Part shown: in pieces, positions 33,409 through 42,327 of the stretch | Position numbering within the stretch: the stretch's first letter is position 1 | Layout: each line of letters opens with the position of its first letter | NCBI GenBank assembly: GCA_004297725.1 | Contig: SCUS01000151.1 | Coordinates: 114,142-178,141, forward strand | Direction of reading: 5' to 3' | DNA length: 64,000 nt | Source of the DNA: Myxococcaceae bacterium | GTDB lineage: Bacteria; Myxococcota_A; Polyangia; Polyangiales; Ga0077539 | The notes under the pieces: model-generated | What the model saw: only the letters and a program-made list of their open reading frames with translations | The model's database searches: none | What the model was told of the DNA's origin: nothing | Translations under genes and position numbers: made by a program

Positions 33409-34503
33409 TCAGCGGGGCATCGCGCGCTGCTCGGCGAGCCGGTCGTAGTGCCGGTAGCCGAGGGTGTTGAGCGCGGAGGGCGGCGCGAGGGCGATGTCGA
33501 CCAGGGTCTTGAGGTCGTAGGTGCCGGCGAGCACGGGCGGAGAGTAGGCGCGCACGGTCTGCTCGTTGCGGAAGGGCCCGAGCGGCGTGAGCACCTGGTG
33601 CGGGTGCAGGTGGACGAAGTGCGCCGACGAGAGCCGGGAGTACCCGGGGAGCTTCGGCGCCGTGATGACGTGCGGGGTGGCCTGGAAGGTTCCGCCGGTG
33701 AGGATCTCCCACTGCTGGCCGACCTGGGCGACGATGCACCCGGGCGGGGCGGCGCCGCGCACCTTGCGGCCCGCGGGGTGCTCGGCGGTGGCGCGGGTGC
33801 GGAGGTAGAGCCCGCTGTGCGGGTCGGGCGGCGGGCAGCGCTGGCCGCTCGGGTCGATGAAGCGGCCGCCGGGGAGCAGCGTGAGGAGGTTGAAGTCGGT
33901 GTGCTCCTCGCCCCAGAGGACGCCCTGCTCCACCTGATCGGGGGTGAGCGGGATGTAGCGCAGCGCGCGGGTGAGGTGCGGCGCCCCGCCGATGCGGTCG
34001 GTGAAGGTTCCCTCCTCCAGGCCGAGCGCGACGGCCGCGCCCCGCAGCAGCTCCCGGCCCACCGAGTGGAGGGTATTACCCATCGAGGTATAGACCTCGG
34101 CGAAGCGCGGGTCGTCGGGCCACACGTTGTCGGCGCAGATCTGCGGGTGCTCGGTCTTGCACTCCGGGTCGAGCGGCGTGGTGGCGGCGAAGTAGCACTC
34201 CTTGAAGTCGGGCTGACCGCCGCCGGCGACGGCCTGCTCGGTGTTGGGCGGGGTCCAGCCGCGCTGGTACCAGATCTCCGGGCGGGCGAAGCGGCGCTTG
34301 TCGGCCTCCGGGAGCGAGGTGAAGCGCACGAAGGCGTCGTAGAAGGCGTCGAGGGTCTCCGGGGCGATGCCGTGCGAGCGCACGTAGACGAGGCCGTAGG
34401 CGCCGAAGCCTTCGCGGATCGCGGCGCAGGCTGCGTCGCGGCGGGCACCGCCGGCGCGGAGGTCGTCGAGGTCGACGGTGGGGATGGCGAGGTCCTGGCT
34501 CAT
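33409..34503 (-). CDS. 2-oxoglutarate/Fe(II)-dependent dioxygenase, isopenicillin N synthase-like
   Basis: 364 residues from the ATG at 34503. The N-terminal DIOX_N part is visible (IPTVDLDDL, YGLVYVRSHGIAPETLDAF). The jelly-roll core carries the iron ligands His201 and Asp203 (EEHTDFNLLTLL) and the distal His278 (TPHVIT). The 2-oxoglutarate or substrate Arg290-x-Ser292 lies in YSRLS. The WEILTGGTF segment is also typical of this family. Substrates of related enzymes range from plant hormones to amino acids, so the reaction is unknown. A divergent Grx/rhodanese gene starts 141 bases away. Confidence 0.9.
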   Translation of the reverse strand: MSQDLAIPTVDLDDLRAGGARRDAACAAIREGFGAYGLVYVRSHGIAPETLDAFYDAFVRFTSLPEADKRRFARPEIWYQRGWTPPNTEQAVAGGGQPDFKECYFAATTPLDPECKTEHPQICADNVWPDDPRFAEVYTSMGNTLHSVGRELLRGAAVALGLEEGTFTDRIGGAPHLTRALRYIPLTPDQVEQGVLWGEEHTDFNLLTLLPGGRFIDPSGQRCPPPDPHSGLYLRTRATAEHPAGRKVRGAAPPGCIVAQVGQQWEILTGGTFQATPHVITAPKLPGYSRLSSAHFVHLHPHQVLTPLGPFRNEQTVRAYSPPVLAGTYDLKTLVDIALAPPSALNTLGYRHYDRLAEQRAMPR

Positions 34504-34644
34504 GCGTGCGGCTCCGGTGGGAGCGGCGGTGGGTGTGGATAAGGCCGCCGCTCGGTGGCATTGGTTACCCGCGAAGCGCCGCGGTCGTCCACCGCGATGC
34601 ACGAATCGATCACACGGCACCGTAAGAGGAGCACAGACCCATCC

Positions 34645-35574
34645 ATGAGCAGCGACGACGTTCGGAAGCGGATCGAGGAGACCATCAAGGGCCACCGGGT
34701 GGTGCTCTTCATGAAGGGCGACCGCTCGTCCCCGAGCTGCGGGTTCTCGGCCTCGGTGGTGGGCATCCTTGACGGCTTCCTCCCGAGCTATCACACGGTG
34801 GACGTGCTGGAAGACCCGGAGGTCCGCGAGGGGGTGAAGGCCTACTCGGAGTGGCCGACGATTCCGCAGCTCTACGTCGACGGGGAGTTCATCGGCGGGG
34901 CCGACATCGTGAAGGAGATGCACGCGCGCGGCGAGCTGCGGCCGCTCTTCGGGGCCGACGCGGTGAGCCCGAGGCAGCCGACGATGACGGCGGACGAGGC
35001 CGCCCTGAAGGAGCTGCGCGCCGCGGCGAAGACCATGGGCGCCGAGGGGGCCATCATGCGGATGGAGATCTCGGGCAAGTTCGACCACGACCTGTACTTC
35101 GGCGAGGCCGTCGCGGGGGACTTCGTGGTGGACCTCGGCGGGATCCCGCTGCACCTCGACCCGGCGTCGGCCTTCCGCGCGGACGGCATCCACATCGGCT
35201 TCGTGAACGGCGCCAACGGGGCGGGCTTCAAGATCGAGAACCCCAACGAGCCGGCCCGGGTGCGGCAGATCGGCCCCGCGAGGCTCAAGGAGATGATGGA
35301 CCGGAGCGAGCACTTCGCCCTCATCGACGTGCGCACCCCCGAGGAGTGGGAGCGCGCCAGCATCCGAGGCGCCCGGCTGCTCGACCGCGAGCTGGAGACG
35401 GAGATCCTGGCGATGGACCGCGCGTCGCCGCTGGTGTTCATGTGCCACCACGGGATACGCAGCCTGCAGGCGGCCGAGCGCTTCGTACAGAAGGGCTTCC
35501 GCAGCGTGTACAACCTGAACGGCGGCATCGACGGGTGGAGCGCGAGCGTCGACCCGTCGGTTCCGAGGTACTGA
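34645..35574 (+). CDS. Monothiol glutaredoxin - HesB/IscA-like - rhodanese fusion
   Basis: 309 residues from the ATG at 34645. Residues 1-110 are a Grx4-type monothiol glutaredoxin with the iron-sulfur ligand motif CGFS (32-35), Lys24 and WPTIPQLYVDGEFIGGADI (70-88). Residues about 115-205 look like an A-type (HesB/IscA) fold but contain no cysteine, so it cannot bind a cluster in the usual way. Residues about 215-309 are a rhodanese domain (LIDVRTPEEWERASIRGA) with active-site Cys267 in CHHGIRS. The triple fusion could bring together cluster binding and sulfur transfer. BolA is encoded 13 bases downstream, matching the known Grx-BolA partnership. An operon is very likely. Confidence 0.9.
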   Translation: MSSDDVRKRIEETIKGHRVVLFMKGDRSSPSCGFSASVVGILDGFLPSYHTVDVLEDPEVREGVKAYSEWPTIPQLYVDGEFIGGADIVKEMHARGELRPLFGADAVSPRQPTMTADEAALKELRAAAKTMGAEGAIMRMEISGKFDHDLYFGEAVAGDFVVDLGGIPLHLDPASAFRADGIHIGFVNGANGAGFKIENPNEPARVRQIGPARLKEMMDRSEHFALIDVRTPEEWERASIRGARLLDRELETEILAMDRASPLVFMCHHGIRSLQAAERFVQKGFRSVYNLNGGIDGWSASVDPSVPRY

Positions 35575-35587
35575 GAGGGAGCGACGA

Positions 35588-35845
35588 ATGTCCAACCACG
35601 ACACGGATTTCCAGGGCGACGTACTCGCGGCACTGCGCGAGTCGGTATTGGCGAAGATCCCCGACGCGGCGGTGGAGGTCTCCGGCGGCGGCGGTCACTT
35701 CTCGCTGTCGGTGGTCTCGCCGGTCTTCGCGGGGCAGTCGATGCTCAACCAGCAGCGGCTGGTGCTCGGGGCCATCGCGCACCTGATGAAGGGCGACCGG
35801 GCGCCGGTGCACGCGGTCGACAAGCTCATCACGAAGACCCCGTAG
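35588..35845 (+). CDS. BolA-family protein
   Basis: 85 residues. The BolA fold is visible: IPDAAVEVSGGGGHFSLSVVSPVFAGQSMLNQQRLV followed by PVHAVDKL near the end (landmarks GGHFSLSVVS and VHAVDKL). The usual Arg-His after the helix is replaced by Gln-Gln, but the C-terminal His is present. BolA proteins form cluster-sharing heterodimers with CGFS glutaredoxins and take part in iron-sulfur trafficking. The ATG has GAGGGAG upstream at a proper distance. It follows the Grx fusion gene by 13 bases. Confidence 0.88.
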   Translation: MSNHDTDFQGDVLAALRESVLAKIPDAAVEVSGGGGHFSLSVVSPVFAGQSMLNQQRLVLGAIAHLMKGDRAPVHAVDKLITKTP

Positions 35846-35933
35846 ACCGATCGCCGGGGACGCGCGTCTCCACCCATCACAGCACGCCGAGCGCGCCGCC
35901 CCGGAGAGGGTTCCGGGGGCGCAGCTCGCGGCC

Positions 35934-36887
35934 ATGGGTGTCGTGATGGGGCAGTCGCGTTTGCGGTGGGTGCGTCGGTTGATGGTGGGCGTGGCGATGG
36001 CGGCGATGGCCGCCTCGGCCCCGGCGAGCGCGCAGCGGTACAACCCGGTGTTCCGGCACCCGGTGCAGGTGGCGCGGCCGCACATCGACGTGGTGTTCGT
36101 GCTCGACGCCACCGGCTCGATGGGCGACGAGATCGAGCCCGTCAAGCAGCACATCTGGAACATCGCCAACCAGATCGCCTCGGGCAATCCCCGCCCTGAG
36201 CTTCGGGTCGGCCTGGTGATCTACCGCGACCGCGGCGACGCCGAGCCCACGCGGATGGTCCCGCTCACCGGCGACCTCGACCAGATGCACACCGCCCTCA
36301 TGGGGGTCACCGCGCAGGGCGGCGGCGACTACCCCGAGGACGTCGACGCGGGCCTCGCGCTCGCCCTCCACGAGATGAACTGGGGCGAGCGCTCGGCGCG
36401 GATGGTCTTCCTGGTCGGCGACGCCCCGGCGCAGCGCTACCCCGAGCACGACCACGACGGGCTCGTGCGCTACGCCGCCGACCGCCAGATCGAGGTGAGC
36501 ACCATCGAGTGCAGCGGCCTCGACGCGCGCGGCCGGTCGGAGTTCGCGGCCATCGCGCAGCGCACCCACGGCATGATGACCGCGCTCACCTACGCGCAGG
36601 ACCAGCAGCTCGCCGACGGGCGCACGCAGACCATCCTCCGCCAGGGAGGCCGGGTGTACGTCTCCGACCGTCGGCTCACCGACGAGGAGCGCAGCGAGGG
36701 GGCCGACGTGCTCTCCCGCCGGGGCCTGGCGAGGCCCGCGCGCGCCGCCGAGGTGGCGTCGGCGGAGAGCGCCGGTGCCGCACGCGGCCGAGGAGGGGCC
36801 CCGATGGCGGCGCCCACCAACAACATCGCCGGGGTGATCACCCGGCGGGTGCAGGCGCGCGCCAGCTCCATGGGCGTGGCCTACTGA
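35934..36887 (+). CDS. Secreted von Willebrand factor A-domain protein
   Basis: 317 residues. The signal peptide (LMVGVAMAAMAASAPASA) is cut near Ala33-Gln34. The VWA domain starts with HIDVVFVLDATGSMGDEI, where Asp58-x-Thr60-x-Ser62 forms a metal-ion-dependent adhesion site variant. Further landmarks are GLVIYRDRGDAEPTRM, GGGDYPEDVDAGL and FLVGDAPAQRYPEH. The C-terminal quarter is Ala/Arg-rich and disordered. Such proteins bind partners at the surface or in the periplasm. An ATG at 35946 is an alternative start. The gene follows BolA by 88 bases but is probably not functionally linked. It converges on the thrombospondin-repeat gene, 16 bases between stops. Confidence 0.88.
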   Translation: MGVVMGQSRLRWVRRLMVGVAMAAMAASAPASAQRYNPVFRHPVQVARPHIDVVFVLDATGSMGDEIEPVKQHIWNIANQIASGNPRPELRVGLVIYRDRGDAEPTRMVPLTGDLDQMHTALMGVTAQGGGDYPEDVDAGLALALHEMNWGERSARMVFLVGDAPAQRYPEHDHDGLVRYAADRQIEVSTIECSGLDARGRSEFAAIAQRTHGMMTALTYAQDQQLADGRTQTILRQGGRVYVSDRRLTDEERSEGADVLSRRGLARPARAAEVASAESAGAARGRGGAPMAAPTNNIAGVITRRVQARASSMGVAY

Positions 36888-36903
36888 GCGTAGCCCTCGG
36901 GCC

Positions 36904-38871
36904 TCATCGGCGGCGCCGGCGGCGCACGAGCGCGAGGCCCAGCAGCGCGGCGGCCCAGGCGAGCGATCCGCGGCGCCCGGGCGCGGCGCTGCACCCGCCG
37001 GAGGGAGCGACCTCCGTGAGCGTCTCCGGGGCCGCCTCCTCCTCCGGCCCGTCGTCCTCCGCCGGCGCGACCTCCCCGGGCGGAGGCTCGCCCTCCGTCG
37101 CGCCACCGTCGCCCGTCACGCCACCGTCGCCCGCGCCCCCGGGGACCGGGCTGTCGCAGGCGTCGCCGAAGCCGTCGCCGTCCGCGTCGGCCTGGTCGAC
37201 GTTGGCGTCGAAGGGGCAGTTGTCGACGGCGTTGTTGAGCCCGTCGCCGTCCCCGTCGAGGTCACACGCGTCCCCCTCGCCGTCGCCGTCGCTGTCGCGC
37301 TGGTCGCCCGCCGCGGTCTCGTCGCAGTTGTCCATCGCGTCGGGCGCGCCGTCGCCGTCGCGGTCGGCGTCGCAGTCGTCGCCGAGCCCGTCGCCGTCGA
37401 GGTCGCCCTGCGTCGCGTTGGCCTCCGCCGGGCAGTTGTCCATCGCGTCGGGCGCGCCGTCGTTGTCGCGGTCGACGTCGCAGACGTCGCCCACCTGGTC
37501 GGCGTCGAGGTCGGCCTGGTCGGCGTTGGCGACGCGCGGGCAGTTGTCCGTCGCGTCGAGCGCCCCGTCCCCGTCGCTGTCGTCGCAGGCGTCGCCGCGG
37601 CCGTCGCGGTCCTGGTCTTCCTGGCCCCGGTTGGCCACGCCGCGGCAGTTGTCCGCCGCGTCGGCCACGCCGTCGTTGTCGTCGTCGCCGTCGCACACGT
37701 CCCCGCGACCGTCGCGGTCTCGGTCGGCCTGGTCGCGGTTCTCGCGCAGCGGGCAGTTGTCAGGCCCGTTGTTCACCCCGTCGCCGTCGCGGTCGTCGTC
37801 GCAGACGTCGCCCCGCTCGTCGTCGTCCTGGTCGCCCTGTCCCCGGTTCGCCTCGCCCGGGCAGTTGTCGCACGCGTCCCCGAGGCGGTCGCGGTCGCCG
37901 TCCCGCTGGTCGCGGTTGGCCCGCGACGGGCAGTTGTCGCAGGTGCCGCCCACCCCGTCGCGGTCGAGGTCGTGCTGGTCGCGGTTGCTGAGCGACACGC
38001 AGTTGTCGCAGGCGTCGCCGACGGTGTCCCGGTCGCGGTCGCGCTGGTCGCGGTTGCGCGCGGCGTCGCAGTTGTCGCACGCGTTGCCGACGCCGTCGCG
38101 GTCGGTGTCCCGCTGGTCGCGGTTGTCGACGGTGCGGCAGTTGTCGCGCGAGTCGGCGATGCCGTCGCGGTCCGTGTCCGCCACCTGCGCCTGGAACCAC
38201 GGCGTCCGCCGGTTGCCTCCGTCGAGGGTGAGCTCGACGTGGAGGTGGTCGTGGTGGGGGTGCGGCCCGCCGTAGGCCCGGGTGTCGGGGCTGGTGCTGG
38301 GCGACCAGATCGAGCGGTCCCAGATCACGAGCTGCACCCCGATCTCCTGGGCGTGGGTGACCAGCCAGTGGGCGACCGGGTCGCCGAGGGTGTTGTCGGC
38401 CTGTCCCCCCGAGAGCGGGATGAACACGTCGATGGCCCGCCCGGTGCCGTGCACCGAGGTCTGGCTGGTGCTGGCCGTGTTGGGCCGGCAGGAATATCCC
38501 CCGTAGGAGCGCACCTGACGGAAGCTCCGACGGAGGTAGTCGCCCAGCGCGCGGGTGCCCGGGAGGAAGCTCCCGCCGCAGTTGCGCCCGCCCTCCCACG
38601 GGGGCGCGCCGTTGTAGCCCACGCGCTGCCGCGCCGCGATCGCGCGCACCGACGCGGGCATCACCCAGCGACCGGCGACGGCCACGCCCTGGGCGGTCGA
38701 GAGGGTGCTCGCCTCGTCCCAGTCGTCGTCGTCGCCCTCGGCGGGCGAGTACACGCAGCTCCCCGCCACGGCCGCGGCGAGGCAGAGCAGAGACCAGCGG
38801 GTGGCGGCGGAGAAGCGGTCGGCGGTGCTCACGGGTCGGGATGGTGGACCAGGCCCACGGCGGAGGTCCAT
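36904..38871 (-). CDS. M15-like peptidase domain with thrombospondin type 3 repeats and MYXO-CTERM tail
   Basis: 655 residues. A lipoprotein-like signal ends Ala36-Gly-Ser-Cys39. Residues about 85-215 carry an M15-type metal site: SVHGTGRAIDVF with His141 and Asp148, and the HHDHLHVE motif (His209/His211), as in D-Ala-D-Ala carboxypeptidase-like and ARB_07466-like domains. From about 232 to 575 there are roughly a dozen thrombospondin type 3 repeats (pattern D-x-D-x-D-G-x-x-D-x-x-D-N-C), which bind calcium and are held by disulfides. A Pro/Glu linker and a MYXO-CTERM tail (GGCSAAPGRRG, helix, RRRRRR) follow. It is probably displayed on the cell surface and may act on peptidoglycan. Confidence 0.9.
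   Translation of the reverse strand: MDLRRGPGPPSRPVSTADRFSAATRWSLLCLAAAVAGSCVYSPAEGDDDDWDEASTLSTAQGVAVAGRWVMPASVRAIAARQRVGYNGAPPWEGGRNCGGSFLPGTRALGDYLRRSFRQVRSYGGYSCRPNTASTSQTSVHGTGRAIDVFIPLSGGQADNTLGDPVAHWLVTHAQEIGVQLVIWDRSIWSPSTSPDTRAYGGPHPHHDHLHVELTLDGGNRRTPWFQAQVADTDRDGIADSRDNCRTVDNRDQRDTDRDGVGNACDNCDAARNRDQRDRDRDTVGDACDNCVSLSNRDQHDLDRDGVGGTCDNCPSRANRDQRDGDRDRLGDACDNCPGEANRGQGDQDDDERGDVCDDDRDGDGVNNGPDNCPLRENRDQADRDRDGRGDVCDGDDDNDGVADAADNCRGVANRGQEDQDRDGRGDACDDSDGDGALDATDNCPRVANADQADLDADQVGDVCDVDRDNDGAPDAMDNCPAEANATQGDLDGDGLGDDCDADRDGDGAPDAMDNCDETAAGDQRDSDGDGEGDACDLDGDGDGLNNAVDNCPFDANVDQADADGDGFGDACDSPVPGGAGDGGVTGDGGATEGEPPPGEVAPAEDDGPEEEAAPETLTEVAPSGGCSAAPGRRGSLAWAAALLGLALVRRRRRR
37150..38178 (-). 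repeat. Coding array of thrombospondin type 3 repeats
   Basis: About a dozen degenerate units of roughly 75-110 bases encode Asp-rich calcium-binding loops and Cys pairs. Recurring blocks such as GTTGTCGCAGGCGTC (minus-strand Cys-Asp-Asn) mark each unit. Copy number could vary between strains. Confidence 0.75.
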
Positions 38872-38941
38872 CGTGCGAGCGCGCCACGGATGACGGCGGC
38901 TGTGGCGTTACGCCACGGTCGGCGGGGAGGCGTTTACGTGT

Positions 38942-40204
38942 TCAGGTAAGAAGGCCCGGGGCGGGGTAGTCGGCGAGGAGGCGCTTCACCTCCGCCGCGA
39001 TGGCGGTGAGGGCGGTCTCGTCCTCGGCGGCCTTCACCGCGCGGTCGAACCACTCGGCGACCTGCACCATGTGCTTCTCGTCGAGGCCGCGGGAGGTGAG
39101 CGCCGGGGTGCCGAGGCGCACGCCCGACGGGTCGAAGGGCTTCCTCGGGTCGTAGGGCACGCTGTTGTAGTTGAGCTCGATGCCCGCGAGGTCGAGGGCC
39201 CTGGCGGCCTTCTTCCCGGCGATGTTCTGCGCCGTGAGGTCGACCAGCAGCAGGTGGTTGTCGGTGCCTCCGCTGACCAGGGAGTAGCCCCGGTCGGTCA
39301 TGGCCGCGGCGAGGGCCTTCGCGTTGGTGACCACCTGCTTCGCGTAGGCGCGGAAGCCCTCCGTCGCGGCCTCCTTCGCGGCCACGGCGATGCCCGCGAT
39401 GTTGCCCTCGTGCGGCCCGCCCTGCAGCCCCGGGAACACCGCCTTGTCGATGGCCGACGCGTGCGCCGCGCCGCAGAGGATCATTCCCCCTCGCGGCCCT
39501 CGCAGGGTCTTGTGGGTGGTGCTGGTGATGATGTCGGCGTGGCCGACGGGCGAGGGGTGCGCGCCGCCGACGACGAGGCCGGCGATGTGCGCGATGTCCG
39601 CGACCAGGATGGCGCCGACCTCCCTGGCGATGGCCGCGAAGGCCGGGAAGTCCCAGGTGCGGGGGTAGGCCGTGCCGCCGCAGAAGAGCAGCCTCGGCCG
39701 GTGCTCGCGCGCGAGGCGGGTGACCTCCTCCATGTCGATGCGGTGGTCGTCGCGGCGCACCGAGTAGGCGACGCTCTTGAAGTAACTGCCGGTGATGGAG
39801 ACGCTCCAGCCGTGGGTGAGGTGGCCGCCGTGCGGGAGGCCGAGGCCCATGACGGTGTCGCCGGGCTTGCAGAACGCGAAGTAGACCGCGAGGTTGGCGG
39901 GCGAGCCGGAGTAGGGCTGCACGTTGGCGTGGTCGACGCCGAAGAGGGCCTTGATGCGGTCGCGGGCGGCCTCCTCGATGGGGTCGATGAACTGCTGGCC
40001 CTCGTAGTAGCGCTTGCGGGGGTAGCCCTCGGAGTACTTGTTGTTGAGCGACGAGCCGCAGGCCTCCTGCACGGCGCGGGAGGCGTAGTTCTCGCTCGGG
40101 ATCATCCGGAGCTTGTCGCGCTGGCGCTCGTCCTCGGAGCGGATGAGCGAGGCGATCTGCGGGTCGGACTCGGACAGCGGCGGATCGTGGAGGGTGTGCT
40201 TCAT
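38942..40204 (-). CDS. glyA: Serine hydroxymethyltransferase
   Basis: 420 residues from the ATG at 40204, the normal length. Fold-type I PLP enzyme that interconverts serine and glycine while loading tetrahydrofolate with a one-carbon unit. Seen: MIPSENYASRAVQEA near the N-terminus, NKYSEGYPRKRYYEGQ, VQPYSGSPAN, the PLP lysine Lys232 in STTHKTLRGPRGG, and the C-terminal GVRLGTPALTSRG. All signature residues appear intact. The gene is divergent from a DUF2452 gene with 141 bases between the starts. No riboswitch-like structure was recognised in that gap. Confidence 0.96.
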   Translation of the reverse strand: MKHTLHDPPLSESDPQIASLIRSEDERQRDKLRMIPSENYASRAVQEACGSSLNNKYSEGYPRKRYYEGQQFIDPIEEAARDRIKALFGVDHANVQPYSGSPANLAVYFAFCKPGDTVMGLGLPHGGHLTHGWSVSITGSYFKSVAYSVRRDDHRIDMEEVTRLAREHRPRLLFCGGTAYPRTWDFPAFAAIAREVGAILVADIAHIAGLVVGGAHPSPVGHADIITSTTHKTLRGPRGGMILCGAAHASAIDKAVFPGLQGGPHEGNIAGIAVAAKEAATEGFRAYAKQVVTNAKALAAAMTDRGYSLVSGGTDNHLLLVDLTAQNIAGKKAARALDLAGIELNYNSVPYDPRKPFDPSGVRLGTPALTSRGLDEKHMVQVAEWFDRAVKAAEDETALTAIAAEVKRLLADYPAPGLLT

Positions 40205-40345
40205 GGCGGCTCTCGTGGGGGCTCCTCTCGGGGGTTTACAGGGGCGCGGATTGTCGGTGGTTGCCCGGGGTGGGCACAAGCGTTCGCGATCGTGTCGCGG
40301 GTTGCGAGCCCGGAGGGCGTCGGCCACCATCGAAGCGACGTAGAC

Positions 40346-40840
40346 ATGAGCGACTCACTGACCAGGTACTCCGGGCCCAACCACGAGGGCGCCGCTTCCA
40401 CATCACCCTACGGGCAGAGCCGGATGGCGCCGGCGATCGAGCTGGTCGACGTGGCGAAGGAGATCGCCCAGGCCAACGCCCTCATCGGCGCGGCCACCGC
40501 CGACAAGCTCGGGCTCATCGCCGAGCAGATCAGGGCGCTGCAGGAGCAGGCGAGGGAGATCCTGGAGAAGGCCCGCCGCGACGCGGTGCTGCACACGGCC
40601 GAGTGCCGCTTCCAGAAGATCGCCGGGCAGACCTACCACCTCTACCGCAAGGGCGAGGGGGAGGGGGCGAAGCACTACTTCTCGATGCTCTCCCCCGACG
40701 ACTGGCGGGGCCATCCCCCCGACCCCTTCGAGGGAACCTACCGGGTCGAGGCCGACCTCTCCTTCACCTCGGTGGAGGAGATGGCGCAGCGCGACGCCAG
40801 GCTCTCCACCGCGCGCAGACTCCTCGGGAGCGGTCTCTAG
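40346..40840 (+). CDS. DUF2452-family protein
   Basis: 164 residues from the ATG at 40346. The N-terminal 40 residues are polar, then a long amphipathic helix (AKEIAQANALIGAATADKLGLIAEQIRALQEQAREIL). The conserved C-terminal core contains KIAGQTYHLYRKGEGEGAKHYFSML, DWRGHPPDPFEGTYRVEADLSF. This matches the DUF2452 pattern, whose members are usually around 150-170 residues and of unknown function. No catalytic motif is obvious. It stands between glyA (divergent) and murC (same strand, 52 bases). Confidence 0.82.
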   Translation: MSDSLTRYSGPNHEGAASTSPYGQSRMAPAIELVDVAKEIAQANALIGAATADKLGLIAEQIRALQEQAREILEKARRDAVLHTAECRFQKIAGQTYHLYRKGEGEGAKHYFSMLSPDDWRGHPPDPFEGTYRVEADLSFTSVEEMAQRDARLSTARRLLGSGL

Positions 40841-40892
40841 TCCGCGATCGGCGCTTCCGGTCGGCGGGGGTTTGTGGGTACATCCGCGCCCC

Positions 40893-42311
40893 ATGTTTCG
40901 CGGACGCGTACGCCACATCCATTTCGTCGGCCTCGGGGGCATCGGCATGTCGGGCATCGCGGAGGTGCTGCTCACCCTCGGGTACACCGTGTCGGGCTCC
41001 GACCTGAAGGCCACCGACATCACCCGCCGCCTCGCCTCGCTGGGCGCCATCACCCACGAGGGGCACCGCCCGGAGAACGCCGCGGGCGCCGACGTGGTCG
41101 TCTACTCCTCGGCCGTCTCCGCGCACAACCCCGAGGTCGCGCTGGCCCGGCACAACGGCGTGCCGGTGATCCCCCGGGCGGAGATGCTCGCCGAGCTGAT
41201 GCGGCTGAAGTACGGCATCGCCATCGCCGGATCGCACGGCAAGACCACCACCACCTCGCTGGTCTCCACGGTGCTCTCCGCCGCGGGCCTCGACCCCACG
41301 GTGGTCATCGGCGGCAAGCTCAACGCCATCAACTCCAACGCCCGCGCGGGCACCGGCGAGCTGCTGGTGGCCGAGGCCGACGAGTCCGACGGAAGCTTCC
41401 TCAAGCTCACCCCCACCGTCGCGGTGATCACCAACATCGACCCCGAGCACCTCGACCACTACGGCAGCCACGCGAAGCTGCTCGACGCCTTCGTGGAGTT
41501 CGCCGCGCGCGTGCCCTTCTACGGCCTCGCGGTGCTCTGCCTCGACCACCCCCACGTGCAGGCCATCCTCCCCCGCATCGACCGCCGCCACGTCACCTAC
41601 GGCACCAACCCCCAGGCCGACTACGTCGCGAGCGACATCACCTTCGAGGGCCTCAGCACCAGCTTCGCGGTGCGCCGCCGGGGGGAGTCCCTCGGGCACT
41701 TCGAGGTGCGCGTCCCGGGCCTGCACAACGTGCTCAATTGCCTCGCGACCATCGCCGTCGCCGAGGAGCTCGACGTGCCGACGGACACCACCCGCGAGTC
41801 GCTCCGCAGCTTCGCCGGGGTGCAGCGGCGCTTCACCATCGTGGGCGAGGCCCGGGGGATCACCCTGGTCGACGACTACGGCCACCACCCCGCGGAGGTC
41901 GAGGCCACGCTCACCGCCGCCAAGGGGGGCTTTCGCCGTCGGGTGGTGGCCGCCTTCCAGCCCCACCGGTACACGCGCACCCGCGACCTCTTCGAGGAGT
42001 TCACCCGGGCCTTCAACCTGGCCGACGTGCTGATCGTCACCGAGGTCTACGCCGCGGGAGAGAAGCCCATCGAGGGAGCGACGGGGGAGCGCCTCGCGGA
42101 GGCCATCGCGAGCCACGGCCACCGGGGAGTGCACTTCGAGGCCGACAAGGCCCGCGTGGTCGACCGCCTCGAGGCGCTGGTGCAGCCGGGCGACGTGGTG
42201 ATCGCCCTCGGCGCCGGGGACATCAACCAGTCGGTGAGGGCGCTGCACCACCGGCTCGTGGCGAAGGACGCCCTCGACGCCGCGACCGGAGAGCGGCCGA
42301 CCTCGCCCTGA
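40893..42311 (+). CDS. murC: UDP-N-acetylmuramate--L-alanine ligase
   Basis: 472 residues from the ATG at 40893; a GTG at 40872 is less likely because the nucleotide-binding motif begins within ten residues of the ATG. The cytoplasmic enzyme adds L-Ala to UDP-MurNAc, the first peptide step of peptidoglycan synthesis. Seen: FVGLGGIGMSGIA (11-23), the ATP loop GSHGKTTTTS (113-122), EADESDGSFL, NIDPEHLDHY, RRFTIVGEARGITLVDDYGHHPAEV and the C-terminal FQPHRYTRTRDLFEEF, all characteristic of MurC. It precedes ftsQ by 1.3 kb rather than directly, unlike standard division clusters. Confidence 0.96.
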   Translation: MFRGRVRHIHFVGLGGIGMSGIAEVLLTLGYTVSGSDLKATDITRRLASLGAITHEGHRPENAAGADVVVYSSAVSAHNPEVALARHNGVPVIPRAEMLAELMRLKYGIAIAGSHGKTTTTSLVSTVLSAAGLDPTVVIGGKLNAINSNARAGTGELLVAEADESDGSFLKLTPTVAVITNIDPEHLDHYGSHAKLLDAFVEFAARVPFYGLAVLCLDHPHVQAILPRIDRRHVTYGTNPQADYVASDITFEGLSTSFAVRRRGESLGHFEVRVPGLHNVLNCLATIAVAEELDVPTDTTRESLRSFAGVQRRFTIVGEARGITLVDDYGHHPAEVEATLTAAKGGFRRRVVAAFQPHRYTRTRDLFEEFTRAFNLADVLIVTEVYAAGEKPIEGATGERLAEAIASHGHRGVHFEADKARVVDRLEALVQPGDVVIALGAGDINQSVRALHHRLVAKDALDAATGERPTSP

Positions 42312-42327
42312 GCGGGGGTTGTCGGGC

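Noticed and set aside
40205..40345. Riboswitch ahead of glyA
   Set aside because: No paired structure or known conserved core could be recognised in the gap.
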